A stretch of 64,000 bases of DNA from Bovifimicola sp050309585. GTDB lineage: Bacteria > Bacillota > Clostridia > Lachnospirales > Lachnospiraceae. Location of the stretch: NCBI GenBank assembly GCA_050309585.1, contig JBNRML010000154.1, forward strand, positions 1 to 64,000. Direction: 5' to 3'. The translations under genes were made by a program, and so were the position numbers. Within the stretch, counting starts at the first letter, position 1, and every line of letters begins with the position of its first letter. The notes beneath the pieces are model-generated. The model had not been told where the DNA came from. It made no database searches and saw nothing but the letters and a program-made list of their open reading frames with translations. This document shows, piece after piece, positions 51,851 through 60,660 of the stretch.

Positions 51851-52684
51851 CTAAGTCACAAAAGTTTTCACAAGATTTACTATAATTAGATTCCAACCGT
51901 CTGCCAATACAAATAATAATATTTTGAACGGCATGGATATGGTTGTCGGAGGAAGCATCATCATACCCATTGACATAAGGGTAGACGCAACCACCATATC
52001 AATTACCAAAAATGGAATATATATCAAAAATCCAATCCAGAAAGCAATCCTAAGTTCACTCAATATAAAGCTGGGAATCAATACTCTGTTTGGAATTTCA
52101 TCCCTCGATGAAACATTTTCAAGACCTGCTATGGATGACATGGCATCCAAATCCTCGTCTTTCACCTGATTAAACATAAACTCTCTCAAAGGCTTCATGC
52201 CTTCCTTATATGCTTCCTCCTGTGTAATTTCACCTCTGTTCAACGGCTGAATCGCCTTGTCATTTATTTCATTAAATACCGGTGCCATTATAAAAAATGT
52301 AAGGAACAGTGCCAGTCCAATCAAAACCTGGTTAGGTGGCGCCGTCTGCGTATTTAATGCCGAACGGGTAAAATGCAGCACAATAATAATTCTTGTAAAT
52401 GAAGTGAGCATAATTAGTATTGACGGACAAAGGGCGATTACGGTCAACACCAGCATTATCTGCAGTGCTCCCGATAATCCCCCTTCATCAGTGGTGGAAA
52501 TATTTATTCCTAAAATATTTCCGGAGTTATTATCCGTATCACTCACTACAGAGGAACCTTCCCCTGTAGGAGTGGCATTTACAATTTTACTATTATAAAT
52601 CACAAGGTTACATACAATTACTATCAAACAGAGAAGTTTAAACATTCTTTTAAGTGTTTTACCACACTGTTTTGTCTTTATCAT
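51851..52684 (-). CDS. fliP: Flagellar export gate protein FliP
   Basis: 277 aa. A cleavable signal (LLCLIVIVCNLVIY) precedes a short linker and the FliP core: SFTRIIIVLHFTRSALNTQT, GLALFLTFFIMAPVFNEIND and a C-terminal DGWNLIIVNLVKTF. Forms the pentameric part of the FliPQR channel. Confidence 0.95.
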   Translation of the reverse strand: MIKTKQCGKTLKRMFKLLCLIVIVCNLVIYNSKIVNATPTGEGSSVVSDTDNNSGNILGINISTTDEGGLSGALQIMLVLTVIALCPSILIMLTSFTRIIIVLHFTRSALNTQTAPPNQVLIGLALFLTFFIMAPVFNEINDKAIQPLNRGEITQEEAYKEGMKPLREFMFNQVKDEDLDAMSSIAGLENVSSRDEIPNRVLIPSFILSELRIAFWIGFLIYIPFLVIDMVVASTLMSMGMMMLPPTTISMPFKILLFVLADGWNLIIVNLVKTFVT

Positions 52685-52717
52685 TGTTTTTTCCTCATTT
52701 TATCCTTTATAACACTG

Positions 52718-53089
52718 CTATTTTCTTTTAATATTTTTTGTTTTGCTTTTTACCTTCTCAAAAATCTTTTCGAAAGGTTCCTTGGCATCTTCAGAAACTT
52801 CCCTGAAAAAAATTTCATCTTCCGTAAGTTCAGTTAATAGCTCAACATTGTCTTTACTAACTGCTATTACAAGATACTTCTTTCCTACCTGAATTATCTG
52901 AATATATTTCGTATTAGATATCCTGTATCCGTCAATTACTTTGAAATTTGAATTTACGCCTAAATTCTTCTGGTAACTGCCAATGAATCTTGTTGTAAAA
53001 TATGTAAGGGCTAATACAAAAATAAATACAATCAGCAATGTAATAAACTGTACAACACTATTAAGTCTTGTCGCCGCAAAAATATTCAT
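52718..53089 (-). CDS. fliO: Flagellar biosynthesis protein FliO
   Basis: 123 aa. One N-terminal membrane segment (VVQFITLLIVFIFVLALTYF) followed by the conserved VIDGYRISNTKYIQIIQVGKKYLVIAVS. FliO helps assemble FliP. Found at its usual place between cheY and fliP. Equivalent to B. subtilis fliO (fliZ). Confidence 0.88.
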   Translation of the reverse strand: MNIFAATRLNSVVQFITLLIVFIFVLALTYFTTRFIGSYQKNLGVNSNFKVIDGYRISNTKYIQIIQVGKKYLVIAVSKDNVELLTELTEDEIFFREVSEDAKEPFEKIFEKVKSKTKNIKRK

Positions 53090-53090
53090 A

Positions 53091-53453
53091 TTAGCCTACA
53101 GCTTTCTTCACTGCTTCGATAACACGATCTGCCTGGAATGGCTTTACTATAAAGTCCTTTGCACCTGACTGGATTGATTCAATAACCATTGCCTGCTGAC
53201 CCATGGCAGAACACATAATTACTGTTGCACCCGGATCCATTTCCTTAATTTTCTTTAATGCCTGAATTCCATCCATTTCTGGCATTGTTATATCCATCAT
53301 TACAAGATCCGGCTTAACTTCATTATATTTTTCAACTGCTTTGGCACCATTTTCTGCCTCAGCTGCAACGTTGTAACCATTCTTTGTAAGAATGTCCTTA
53401 ATCATCATTCTCATAAATGCTGCATCATCACATATCATAATATTTTTTGCCAT
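53091..53453 (-). CDS. cheY: Chemotaxis response regulator CheY
   Basis: 120 aa single receiver domain. ICDDAAFMRMMIKDILTKNG, phospho-Asp in DLVMMDITMPEMDG, switch Ser in VIMCSAMGQ and Lys in FIVKPFQ. Phosphorylated by CheA, it binds the switch complex FliM/FliY encoded just upstream. Confidence 0.96.
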   Translation of the reverse strand: MAKNIMICDDAAFMRMMIKDILTKNGYNVAAEAENGAKAVEKYNEVKPDLVMMDITMPEMDGIQALKKIKEMDPGATVIMCSAMGQQAMVIESIQSGAKDFIVKPFQADRVIEAVKKAVG

Positions 53454-53477
53454 CTCAAATCTCTCCTATCATACAAA

Positions 53478-54716
53478 TTATTTTATAATTTCAGTTACAC
53501 GTATACCGAAACTCTCTTCAATTACAACAACTTCACCTTTTGCTACATAACGTCCGTTAACCAGAACGTCTATAGGTTCACCTGCAATCTTATCAAGCTC
53601 AATGATTGTACCAGGTGCAAACTCCAATATTTCCTGTATGGATTTACTTGTCCTTCCAAGTTCTACAGAAACCTCCAAAGGAACATCCATAATAAGATTT
53701 ATGTTTTCCTTTTGTGTGACACTGGCGAGGTCATTTGAAAACGACTGGAACTGTGCTTGCTGAACATTTACTTCCTGTCCGGGCTGTTGCGGTGGCATTT
53801 GTCCCATATACGGCATTCCCATATATGGCATTCCAGGGTATCCCATCATATTTGGTGGCGGATATCCTCCCGGCATTCCATATGGCATCTGTCCCATATT
53901 CATCTGTGGTTCCTGACCCATCCCCATATTAGAGCCATTCTGTGACATATTCTGTCCCATAGGTGCCGGTGCCGGTTCCTGTGCTTTTTCTTGTGTCGGT
54001 TCTGGCTTCGCCGGTTCATCTGTAGGACTTGCAAGAAATCTTGCACAAAGATTTCTTGCAAATTCCACTGGGAACAGCTGCATTATCTCGCTGTCAACCA
54101 AATCACCGATTGTCAATCTGAAAGAATTTCGCACAAAACCTTTCGATAGGAATTCTGAAATTTCCTTCTCATCCAGCCTGTCATTCAAGTCTATGAGACT
54201 TGCTGTAGGTGGACTAATATCAATCTTCATATTTAACATAGACGAAAGAGATGTTGACGCTGAACCCATCATCTGATTCATCGCCTCACAAATAGCACTT
54301 AAATGAAGCTCACCTAACTCCACATCTGTGTTACTTCCATCACCGCCCATCATTAAATCGGCAATTATCTTAACATCATTTTCCTGTAATATTAATATGT
54401 TGTTTCCATCCAGACCTTCTCTATACTGAATTTGCAAAAATACACACGGTCTACCATAGCTCCTAACCAAATCGTCCCATTCAGAATATGTAACAACAGG
54501 TATACTGATGTTTACCTTCTGATTTACTAATGAAGACAATGTGGTGGCTGCCGTGCCCATACTTATATTTGATATTTCTCCCACAGTATCTTTTTCAATA
54601 TCTGTAAGAAAGTCCTCTGAAGCAGCGGCACCAGAAAAATTATCTTCTGTATCATCATCAGAACCCATGCCGCTCAACAACGCATTTATTTCTTCCTGCG
54701 ATAGCATTCCATCCAT
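53478..54716 (-). CDS. fliY: Flagellar switch protein FliY (CheC-like plus FliN)
   Basis: 412 aa. N-terminal LSQEEINALLSGMG, then a CheC-like domain with two Glu-x-x-Asn phosphatase motifs (VGEISNISMGTAATTLSSL; SAICEAMNQMMGSAS). A Gly/Pro/Met-rich linker of about 90 residues (GMPGGYPPPNMMGYPG, MPYMGMPYMGQ) leads to a C-terminal SpoA/FliN domain (VNGRYVAKGEVVVIEESFGI). It is both C-ring subunit and CheY-P phosphatase. The linker repeats are unusually long. Confidence 0.94.
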   Translation of the reverse strand: MDGMLSQEEINALLSGMGSDDDTEDNFSGAAASEDFLTDIEKDTVGEISNISMGTAATTLSSLVNQKVNISIPVVTYSEWDDLVRSYGRPCVFLQIQYREGLDGNNILILQENDVKIIADLMMGGDGSNTDVELGELHLSAICEAMNQMMGSASTSLSSMLNMKIDISPPTASLIDLNDRLDEKEISEFLSKGFVRNSFRLTIGDLVDSEIMQLFPVEFARNLCARFLASPTDEPAKPEPTQEKAQEPAPAPMGQNMSQNGSNMGMGQEPQMNMGQMPYGMPGGYPPPNMMGYPGMPYMGMPYMGQMPPQQPGQEVNVQQAQFQSFSNDLASVTQKENINLIMDVPLEVSVELGRTSKSIQEILEFAPGTIIELDKIAGEPIDVLVNGRYVAKGEVVVIEESFGIRVTEIIK

Positions 54717-54721
54717 CTGTC

Positions 54722-55699
54722 TTACTCCTCCCTGATTATTGATGTAACTCTTACGGCATAATTATCCTGTGCCGAGCCCGGTAAAGCTTTAAACTTTCCG
54801 ATATTGCCCACATACACCGTAAGCTCATCCTCAATCCCTGAGTCTAATTTTATTATATCACCTTTTTGCAAATTAGCAAAATCACTGACTGTAATTGAAC
54901 TTGTACCCAACACAGCCTTAAGTGGAATAACCGCATTTGCAATAAGGCTTTCTATTTGTTCCTCGTATACAGACTCCTGTTTATCCTGCATGGTCGAATA
55001 CCAGTATTTTGTATTCAGCTTGTCCATTACAGGTTCAAGAGTAATATACGGCAGGCAAATATTCATTAATCCTTCTACATCCCCAATTTTCAAATTCAAA
55101 GTCACAATGGCAATCATTTCACTTGGTGAAATAATCTGTGCGAACTGGGAATTAGTCTCTATTTTTTCCAATCTTGGCCTTAACTCAACAACATTCTGCC
55201 ATGGCTCTCTAAGTAAATCAATACATATGGAAATAATCCTTTCCAAAATTGTCAACTCAATTTCTGAAAAGTCTCTTTTCTTCTCCATGGTGGCACCTGT
55301 TCCTCCCAAAAGACGATCAATTATGGCGTACCCTAAAGCAGGTGCAAAATCCATTACTGCATTACCATTTAATGGTGAAAAATCAATAATACCCAATAAA
55401 ACCGGATTTGACAATGCATTAGCAAATTCTGAATATGCAACTGCCTCGGAATTCATCACTTCAACCTGAACATTTTTTCTTAAATATGCTGGCAGGTTCG
55501 TATATAATAATCTTCCATAATGTTCAAAGATAATCTCCAATGTACGAAGATGTTCTTTTGAGAATTTTGCCGGTCTGGCGAAATCGTAATTTTTTACCTG
55601 TGCTTCATTTGAACTGGTGTATTCATCAACATCAAGTTCACCTGAGCTAAGCGCTTTCAGAAGATCGTCTATCTCACTCTGAGATAATACTTCACTCAC
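54722..55699 (-). CDS. fliM: Flagellar switch protein FliM
   Basis: 325 aa. CheY-P-binding N-terminus VLSQSEIDDLLKALSSG, a middle domain (VMDFAPALGYAIIDRLLGGT, FSEIELTILERIISICIDLL) and a C-terminal SpoA domain. Core of the C-ring and receiver of the chemotaxis signal. Ends 5 nt before fliY. Confidence 0.96.
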   Translation of the reverse strand: MSEVLSQSEIDDLLKALSSGELDVDEYTSSNEAQVKNYDFARPAKFSKEHLRTLEIIFEHYGRLLYTNLPAYLRKNVQVEVMNSEAVAYSEFANALSNPVLLGIIDFSPLNGNAVMDFAPALGYAIIDRLLGGTGATMEKKRDFSEIELTILERIISICIDLLREPWQNVVELRPRLEKIETNSQFAQIISPSEMIAIVTLNLKIGDVEGLMNICLPYITLEPVMDKLNTKYWYSTMQDKQESVYEEQIESLIANAVIPLKAVLGTSSITVSDFANLQKGDIIKLDSGIEDELTVYVGNIGKFKALPGSAQDNYAVRVTSIIREE

Positions 55700-55736
55700 G
55701 CATCTTCACCTCACAGTTTCTAAATCTATTTAAATT

Positions 55737-56249
55737 TTACTGTATGGTAGTTGTACCAAATACAACCTGAACAATAAAATCATCTCCAAATATACCCTGT
55801 AAATCCTTTAATGCTTCTGCTCTTACCGCATCAGGATTTGTCTGAAGCTCATTTGCTGTATATTTCTGCACAACTTCCTGAATATGCTGTGTTGCAAGAG
55901 ATTTCTTCTCTTTCAATGTATCCATATTCTTCGAATAATTTGCGCTTTCCTTGTATAAAAGCAATGTAGGATAAATAACAGCATAACGGTCTTTTCCATC
56001 AGAACCTTTTTTCAGGGAAATTGTAAGTTTTGTTTCCAAATCAAATGTCTCACAATCTTCCAACGGAACATTAGATAAGTCAATGTTTTCCTTAGTATCT
56101 AACTCGAGATTTATGGCCTGAGCCACCTTTTTTACAATCCTGTTAGAATCCTGCATTGATGGTACAATAACAAATACCATAATAATAGTAAGTATTGTAT
56201 TTGTAATTACTAAAACCAGAGTAATTATATCAAGTAAACTTTTCTTCAA
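55737..56249 (-). CDS. fliL: Flagellar basal body-associated protein FliL
   Basis: 170 aa. A single N-terminal membrane segment (LLDIITLVLVITNTILTIIM) and a periplasm-facing domain (LTISLKKGSDGKDRYAVIYP, FGDDFIVQVVFGTT). FliL supports stator function. A TTG start with GGAGG 8 nt upstream is preferred over an earlier TTG that overlaps the ribosome site. Confidence 0.88.
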   Translation of the reverse strand: MKKSLLDIITLVLVITNTILTIIMVFVIVPSMQDSNRIVKKVAQAINLELDTKENIDLSNVPLEDCETFDLETKLTISLKKGSDGKDRYAVIYPTLLLYKESANYSKNMDTLKEKKSLATQHIQEVVQKYTANELQTNPDAVRAEALKDLQGIFGDDFIVQVVFGTTTIQ

Positions 56250-56268
56250 TGCCTTTTCCTCCAAAAAA

Positions 56269-57099
56269 TTATTCCAAACTATATTCGTTGTATATTTTAA
56301 TCTCTACTCTTCTGTTCTGTGCACGACCCTCTGCCGTATCATTAGGAGCTATGGGGTCATTTTCTCCTCTTCCTGAAGATTTTAATTTATCAAGCTTCAT
56401 TCCCTTTTTCTCAACAAGATACTTAAGAACAGTCTTCGCTCTCGCTGTAGACAAATCCCAGTTATCATCATACTTGGGGTCGCCAATCAAAGGAATGTTA
56501 TCCGTATATCCTGTTATTTCCACAAGATTTCCGGAATAATATTGCAAAATATTTCCCACTCTGTCAACAAGACTGATAGACTCCTGTCTTATTTCTGCTT
56601 TTGCAGAATCAAAAAGCAAAGCACCATTCAGTGTGAGAGTAACATATTGCGAATTAAAATCTATATCCAGTCTGTCAGCAATCTCCTGTTCCTGTGCCAT
56701 CTGTTTAATTTCTTCCGCCATCTGTTCTGATGCTTCCGCAGCCTTATCTTTAACTACTTCCATAAGCTGTTCACCGGCATATTCATATATATCCTCGTCA
56801 ACCGCTTCTTCCTGTCCCTCATCATTAAGTCCAATACTCTCATAATATTCATCCAGCTCGTTTAAGTTATCAACGCCTGCTGATATAAGTGTTCCTTCTA
56901 TAACAGAGGTTGAACCTCCATCCAAAACACCAAAACTGGCTGACAAAGAAGCTACAAGCTCTTCGAATTTATCTTCATCGATATTTGACATTGCAAAAAG
57001 CAAAACGAAAAAGCACAACAAAAGATTCATCAAATCACTAAAGGTGGCCATCCATGCCGGAGAACCTGCCGGTTGCTCTTCTACTCTTTTTCTGGCCAA
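56269..57099 (-). CDS. motB: Flagellar stator protein MotB
   Basis: 276 aa. Membrane helix with the proton- or ion-binding Asp in WMATFSDLMNLLLCFFVLL, a ~100-residue linker that is acidic, and an OmpA-like peptidoglycan-binding domain (VEITGYTDNIPLIGDPKYDDN, LSTARAKTVLKYLV). Two nt after motA. The stator genes lie inside the fla operon, unlike in B. subtilis. Confidence 0.95.
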   Translation of the reverse strand: MARKRVEEQPAGSPAWMATFSDLMNLLLCFFVLLFAMSNIDEDKFEELVASLSASFGVLDGGSTSVIEGTLISAGVDNLNELDEYYESIGLNDEGQEEAVDEDIYEYAGEQLMEVVKDKAAEASEQMAEEIKQMAQEQEIADRLDIDFNSQYVTLTLNGALLFDSAKAEIRQESISLVDRVGNILQYYSGNLVEITGYTDNIPLIGDPKYDDNWDLSTARAKTVLKYLVEKKGMKLDKLKSSGRGENDPIAPNDTAEGRAQNRRVEIKIYNEYSLE

Positions 57100-57101
57100 T
57101 T

Positions 57102-57899
57102 TTATTCACCTCCAGGTTCACCTGCATCACCTAAGCTGTTTCTCTGCTCAGGCGAAAGGAATGATTTCAATTTTTCTTCAATTACTCTTGGATTTTCACC
57201 AGCCTGAATAGATAAAAGTCCTTCTATAGTAACCTCTTTAAGTGTAATTTCCAAATCATTGTTATATTTTAACTTACCCGCAATAGGAGTAGCTATCCAG
57301 TTTGCCAACAAAGAACCGTATAACGTAGTAATAAGTGCTACGGACATATTAGGTCCAACACTGGCAATATCACTAAGATTTCTCAACATATTAATAAGAC
57401 CAATCAATGTACCAATCATACCCCAGGCAGGACCCATGGATGCAAGAGTTTCATAAAAGCCTATAACCTTTTTGTGTCTGGCTTCAATGCACATCATATC
57501 TGTCTCCATAATCGCGCGAACCAACTCTGGATCAGTACCATCCACAACAAGAAGAATTCCCTTTTTCAAATATTGGTCTTCCAAATTATTTGCCGCTTCT
57601 TCAAGGGCAAGCAGTCCCTCTTTTCTGGCAATGTTTGATAATTCAATAATATTCTTAATAGTTTCTGTGTCTTTGTTTGACGGAGCCTTTAAAGCAATCT
57701 TAAATGCCTTAAGTGCATTTAAATAATCCTTTATGGAATAAAAAACCATAACACTGAAGAAAGAACCGCCAATTGTAATCAAAACCGATTTTCCATCTAC
57801 GAAATTTCCTAGTGCTGCAACCCCTTCGTCACCGGTTACAATACCCATTATTACCATGCCGGCACAAACAACCAAACCGACTAATGTAGCTAAATCCAT
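57102..57899 (-). CDS. motA: Flagellar stator protein MotA
   Basis: 265 aa with four membrane segments. ETLASMGPAWGMIGTLIGLINML is the conserved third-helix region and TTLYGSLLANWIATPIAGKL the fourth; the cytoplasmic loop carries the charged residues that push on FliG. Start after AGGTGGTGACATAG. Preceded by a 155-nt leader with its own likely promoter. Confidence 0.96.
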   Translation of the reverse strand: MDLATLVGLVVCAGMVIMGIVTGDEGVAALGNFVDGKSVLITIGGSFFSVMVFYSIKDYLNALKAFKIALKAPSNKDTETIKNIIELSNIARKEGLLALEEAANNLEDQYLKKGILLVVDGTDPELVRAIMETDMMCIEARHKKVIGFYETLASMGPAWGMIGTLIGLINMLRNLSDIASVGPNMSVALITTLYGSLLANWIATPIAGKLKYNNDLEITLKEVTIEGLLSIQAGENPRVIEEKLKSFLSPEQRNSLGDAGEPGGE

Positions 57900-57956
57900 C
57901 TATGTCACCACCTAAATCTATATCATTGTCATATTGACACAATTATACTAGATAAT

Positions 57957-57985
57957 ATTCTACCATAAAAATTACATTTCGCCAA
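57957..57985 (-). promoter_or_regulatory. Likely internal promoter upstream of motA
   Basis: TTGGCG (57980-57985) and TAGAAT (57957-57962) with 17-nt spacing and an extended -10 (TGG before TAGAAT). A second TATAAT lies 15 nt further on. This would let stator and switch genes be transcribed apart from the hook genes. The leader also contains a GTGAC/GTCAC hairpin with T-runs only on the plus strand. Confidence 0.5.
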
Positions 57986-58053
57986 ATACTTTGTGACTTT
58001 TTTTGTCACTTTTTTTATTTTTTTTAATGAAGTGCCAAAGATTTAGTTATTTT

Positions 58054-58242
58054 CTACAAATTTCCCAAAACACTTCTTTTGTACTCCAATATTTTAGCCT
58101 TTATTTCTTCCGACTCTTCTCTAACAACTATCTTCGCACCATTCGTGAAAGTAATCACCGTGTCTGGAGTTTCTTCTATAAATAATATCAGCTCACTGTT
58201 TATTGTCAGAAGCTTTCCGTTTAATCTGGTTACATCAATCAT
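58054..58242 (-). CDS. swrD: Flagellar torque protein SwrD/FlbD
   Basis: 62 aa. MIDVTRLNGKLLTINSELIL then FIEETPDTVITFTNGAKIVV matches the FlbD/YlzI family, known in B. subtilis as SwrD, which raises flagellar power. It keeps the family position after flgE. Its ribosome site (GAGGTG) lies just downstream of the hairpin switch described next. Confidence 0.92.
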   Translation of the reverse strand: MIDVTRLNGKLLTINSELILFIEETPDTVITFTNGAKIVVREESEEIKAKILEYKRSVLGNL

Positions 58243-58255
58243 ATTTTACACCTCA

Positions 58256-58313
58256 CATATTTGCGGTATCACATCAAAAAGCTGCCGCAAATATGCAAAA
58301 ATATTGCGACAGC
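58256..58313 (-). promoter_or_regulatory. Terminator with overlapping alternative hairpin (candidate attenuator) between flgE and swrD
   Basis: On the minus strand GCTGTCGCAA and TTGCGGCAGC (58304-58313 with 58281-58290) form a 10-bp stem followed by TTTTT (58276-58280), an intrinsic terminator 10 nt after flgE. CATATTTGCGG (58285-58295) can instead pair perfectly with CCGCAAATATG (58256-58266), consuming the terminator arm. The two folds exclude each other. Confidence 0.65.
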
Positions 58314-58323
58314 CTTTTATTTA

Positions 58324-59610
58324 TTATCTCTTTAAACTCAATAATTCCTCAATCATACTGTCTGATGTTGTAATTACTCTTGAGTTAGCCTGAAATCCTC
58401 TCTGAGTAACAATCATATCTGTAAACTCTGTAGAAAGATCTACGTTTGACATCTCTAAAACACCTGCCGAAAATGTTCCACCTGTTGAATTGATATCCGA
58501 GCCAAGTCCATTAAACTCTCCTGAGTTCAATGTTGCGGCAAACATATTCTCTCCAACTTTCTGGAGACCAGCCGGGTTTGAAAAGCTTGCAACCGCAATC
58601 TGTCCGATAATTTCATTGTCACCGTTATCATAGGCAGCAACTATATTTCCTGATGCATCAATACCTACAGTTGTCATTACACCTACTTTTTTACCAGTTC
58701 CCTCTCCATCATAGTTTCCTCTTGCACTATCGATGGTGGTTTCTGTACCATAGCAGGTAACTTTGCTGAAATCTACCTTGATTGGATCAATCGTAAAGGA
58801 ATCACTTCCCGTGATACTCAAATCCATTATCGTGCTGTTTGTGAGCTTACCTGTTGCCTCATCAAATGTCAGTGTTCCCGACATCGAAGCCGTAATATCA
58901 TCCAAAAGCTTTGTTCCCGCATATACTCCGGCGGCTTCAACACTGTACTCTGTATTGGATACCTTTGTAATCTGAACCTGAATACCGTACTGATATCCAA
59001 GATTATCATAAAGGTATATATTTCTTGTAACCGGAAGTCCTGCAGCAAAGTTTGAATCTTCCTTATTGATATTACCTAAGAAATGTGCATTCTCAGTTGC
59101 CTGAGGCTCTGTATTTGTATACTTGGAAGCATATACCGAAATAGGTCTTAACTGGTCTGTCTGTAAAGGCTGACCCGGAGCATCCGCCACATATCCCATA
59201 ACATAAGCACCTGTATCTGTAACAAGATTTCCTGATTCATCTGTGCAGAAATTACCTGCCTTTGTAAAATATGTAGATCCATTACTCTCTACTATAAAAA
59301 AGCTATTTCCGTTAATCTTTAAGTCAAATGGTCTATTTGTTGACTGTGTACCACCTTCTGAAGTAACATCAACACCAATAGATGCCAGCGATGCACCAAG
59401 ACCTATCTGTTTTGCATTCTGACCACCAGTATTCGTCTCTGAATTTGGTCCTGTGGCACTCTGTGTAGTCTGATAAAACAATTCGCTGAATGTTACTCTC
59501 GATGCCTTAAATCCAACAGTGTTAACGTTGGAAATATTGTTACCAATTACGTCCATTTTTGTCTGGTGTACTTTTAGTCCCGAAACACCAGAATACAATG
59601 ATCTCATCAT
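58324..59610 (-). CDS. flgE: Flagellar hook protein FlgE
   Basis: 428 aa. N-terminal rod-family sequence MRSLYSGVSGLKVHQTKMDV then GNNISNVNTVGFKASRVTF, hook domains in the middle, and C-terminal VDLSTEFTDMIVTQRGFQAN then SRVITTSDSMIEELLSLKR. Both ends form the helical core. ATG start after GGAGGTCGTTTAATT. Typical length. Confidence 0.95.
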   Translation of the reverse strand: MMRSLYSGVSGLKVHQTKMDVIGNNISNVNTVGFKASRVTFSELFYQTTQSATGPNSETNTGGQNAKQIGLGASLASIGVDVTSEGGTQSTNRPFDLKINGNSFFIVESNGSTYFTKAGNFCTDESGNLVTDTGAYVMGYVADAPGQPLQTDQLRPISVYASKYTNTEPQATENAHFLGNINKEDSNFAAGLPVTRNIYLYDNLGYQYGIQVQITKVSNTEYSVEAAGVYAGTKLLDDITASMSGTLTFDEATGKLTNSTIMDLSITGSDSFTIDPIKVDFSKVTCYGTETTIDSARGNYDGEGTGKKVGVMTTVGIDASGNIVAAYDNGDNEIIGQIAVASFSNPAGLQKVGENMFAATLNSGEFNGLGSDINSTGGTFSAGVLEMSNVDLSTEFTDMIVTQRGFQANSRVITTSDSMIEELLSLKR

Positions 59611-59695
59611 AATTAAACGACCTCCAATTTTAATATTACGGCGAGCTATGTGGTTTTATCTGTCATTCAAAAACCCGGCTTCCAAAAGGTCCAGC

Positions 59696-60082
59696 CTATG
59701 CAATAACCGCACCGTCAATGTTTGTAAATATATTATCTTTCGTTTCTGCTCTGTCCATAGCTGTAATCACCGTGCTACTTTTCACATTAACAATAAAAGC
59801 CATGTTATCCATCAGCATCAGCGAATCCCTGATACCCTTCTTTCCTGCTCTTTCGGTAGCACTCTCCAGACGTTCCATCTGTTCGTCTGTCAAAGAAATA
59901 TTTCTCTCTTCAAGTCTTGCCCCGGCATGCTTTGAAAATTTTAATTTCGGAGCACTTTTCTGTCTGAATATTTCTTCAAAGGAAATTTTAGCATCATCAT
60001 TTGACACTTTTGTCTGGGGCTGATTATTCAGATATGTAGCAGTAATCTGCTCTATTGATGAATAATTTCCATTAATATTCAA
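59696..60082 (-). CDS. Flagellar operon protein, TIGR02530-like
   Basis: 128 aa. LKFSKHAGARLEERNISLTD then QMERLESATERAGKKGIRDS is the conserved block of this family, found between flgD and flgE in Firmicutes; function unknown, probably hook-related. The TTG with GGGAG 8 nt upstream is preferred (MNINGNYSSIEQI). No membrane segment. Confidence 0.85.
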   Translation of the reverse strand: MNINGNYSSIEQITATYLNNQPQTKVSNDDAKISFEEIFRQKSAPKLKFSKHAGARLEERNISLTDEQMERLESATERAGKKGIRDSLMLMDNMAFIVNVKSSTVITAMDRAETKDNIFTNIDGAVIA

Positions 60083-60170
60083 AAAAATCTCTCCCTTCAA
60101 TTGACATCCATTTCAATTGATAGCATCGCATTTTCTATACCTGTTCCGTTTCCTTCTGCTCTGGTTCAGG

Positions 60171-60647
60171 CTATTCTGTTTCCTGTTGTTCCTTCTCCTG
60201 TTCTTCTCTTAATATTGCATCAAGATATTTGTCATCAATGATTGTATTTAAATCATCAACAGGATATGTCTGTTCATTAACCGCAAGGTAAGCTTTTCCA
60301 TCCTTTATCTCAACATACTGCACATATCCAGCTACCGTTCCACCTGTTCCATCTGCTGTCGGAACATTAATAATTACATTTTTACCAACCAGCGAAAATG
60401 CATTCTGGTTAGCCAGTGTACTGTTAAGATTTTCCATCTGTTCGAGACTGGAAAACTGTGCAAGCTGGCCGATAAACTCCGTATCTGTAGATGGATTTAA
60501 TGGATCCTGATTCTGCATCTGTGTCACTAGAAGTGTCATAAAAGCATCCTTACCCAAAGAATCCGTACCAATTTTTTCTGTCTTATTGTTTGTAGGTGTA
60601 GTTTCAGCCACAACCTGTCCATTAACAATATTAGCAACCGAACCCAT
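60171..60647 (-). CDS. flgD: Hook assembly cap protein FlgD
   Basis: 158 aa. LGKDAFMTLLVTQMQNQDPLNP then TEFIGQLAQFSSLEQMENLN is the FlgD N-terminal signature. The C-terminal beta domain is short (AYLAVNEQTYPVDDLNTIID), common in Firmicutes. Caps the growing hook. Start after AGGAGGAAAAG. Confidence 0.94.
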   Translation of the reverse strand: MGSVANIVNGQVVAETTPTNNKTEKIGTDSLGKDAFMTLLVTQMQNQDPLNPSTDTEFIGQLAQFSSLEQMENLNSTLANQNAFSLVGKNVIINVPTADGTGGTVAGYVQYVEIKDGKAYLAVNEQTYPVDDLNTIIDDKYLDAILREEQEKEQQETE

Positions 60648-60660
60648 CTTTTCCTCCTTT

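Noticed and set aside
58000..58040. GTGAC-T7-GTCAC hairpin with long T-run as a motA-region terminator
   Set aside because: The T-run follows the hairpin only on the plus strand, where no gene is read; it cannot end minus-strand transcripts.
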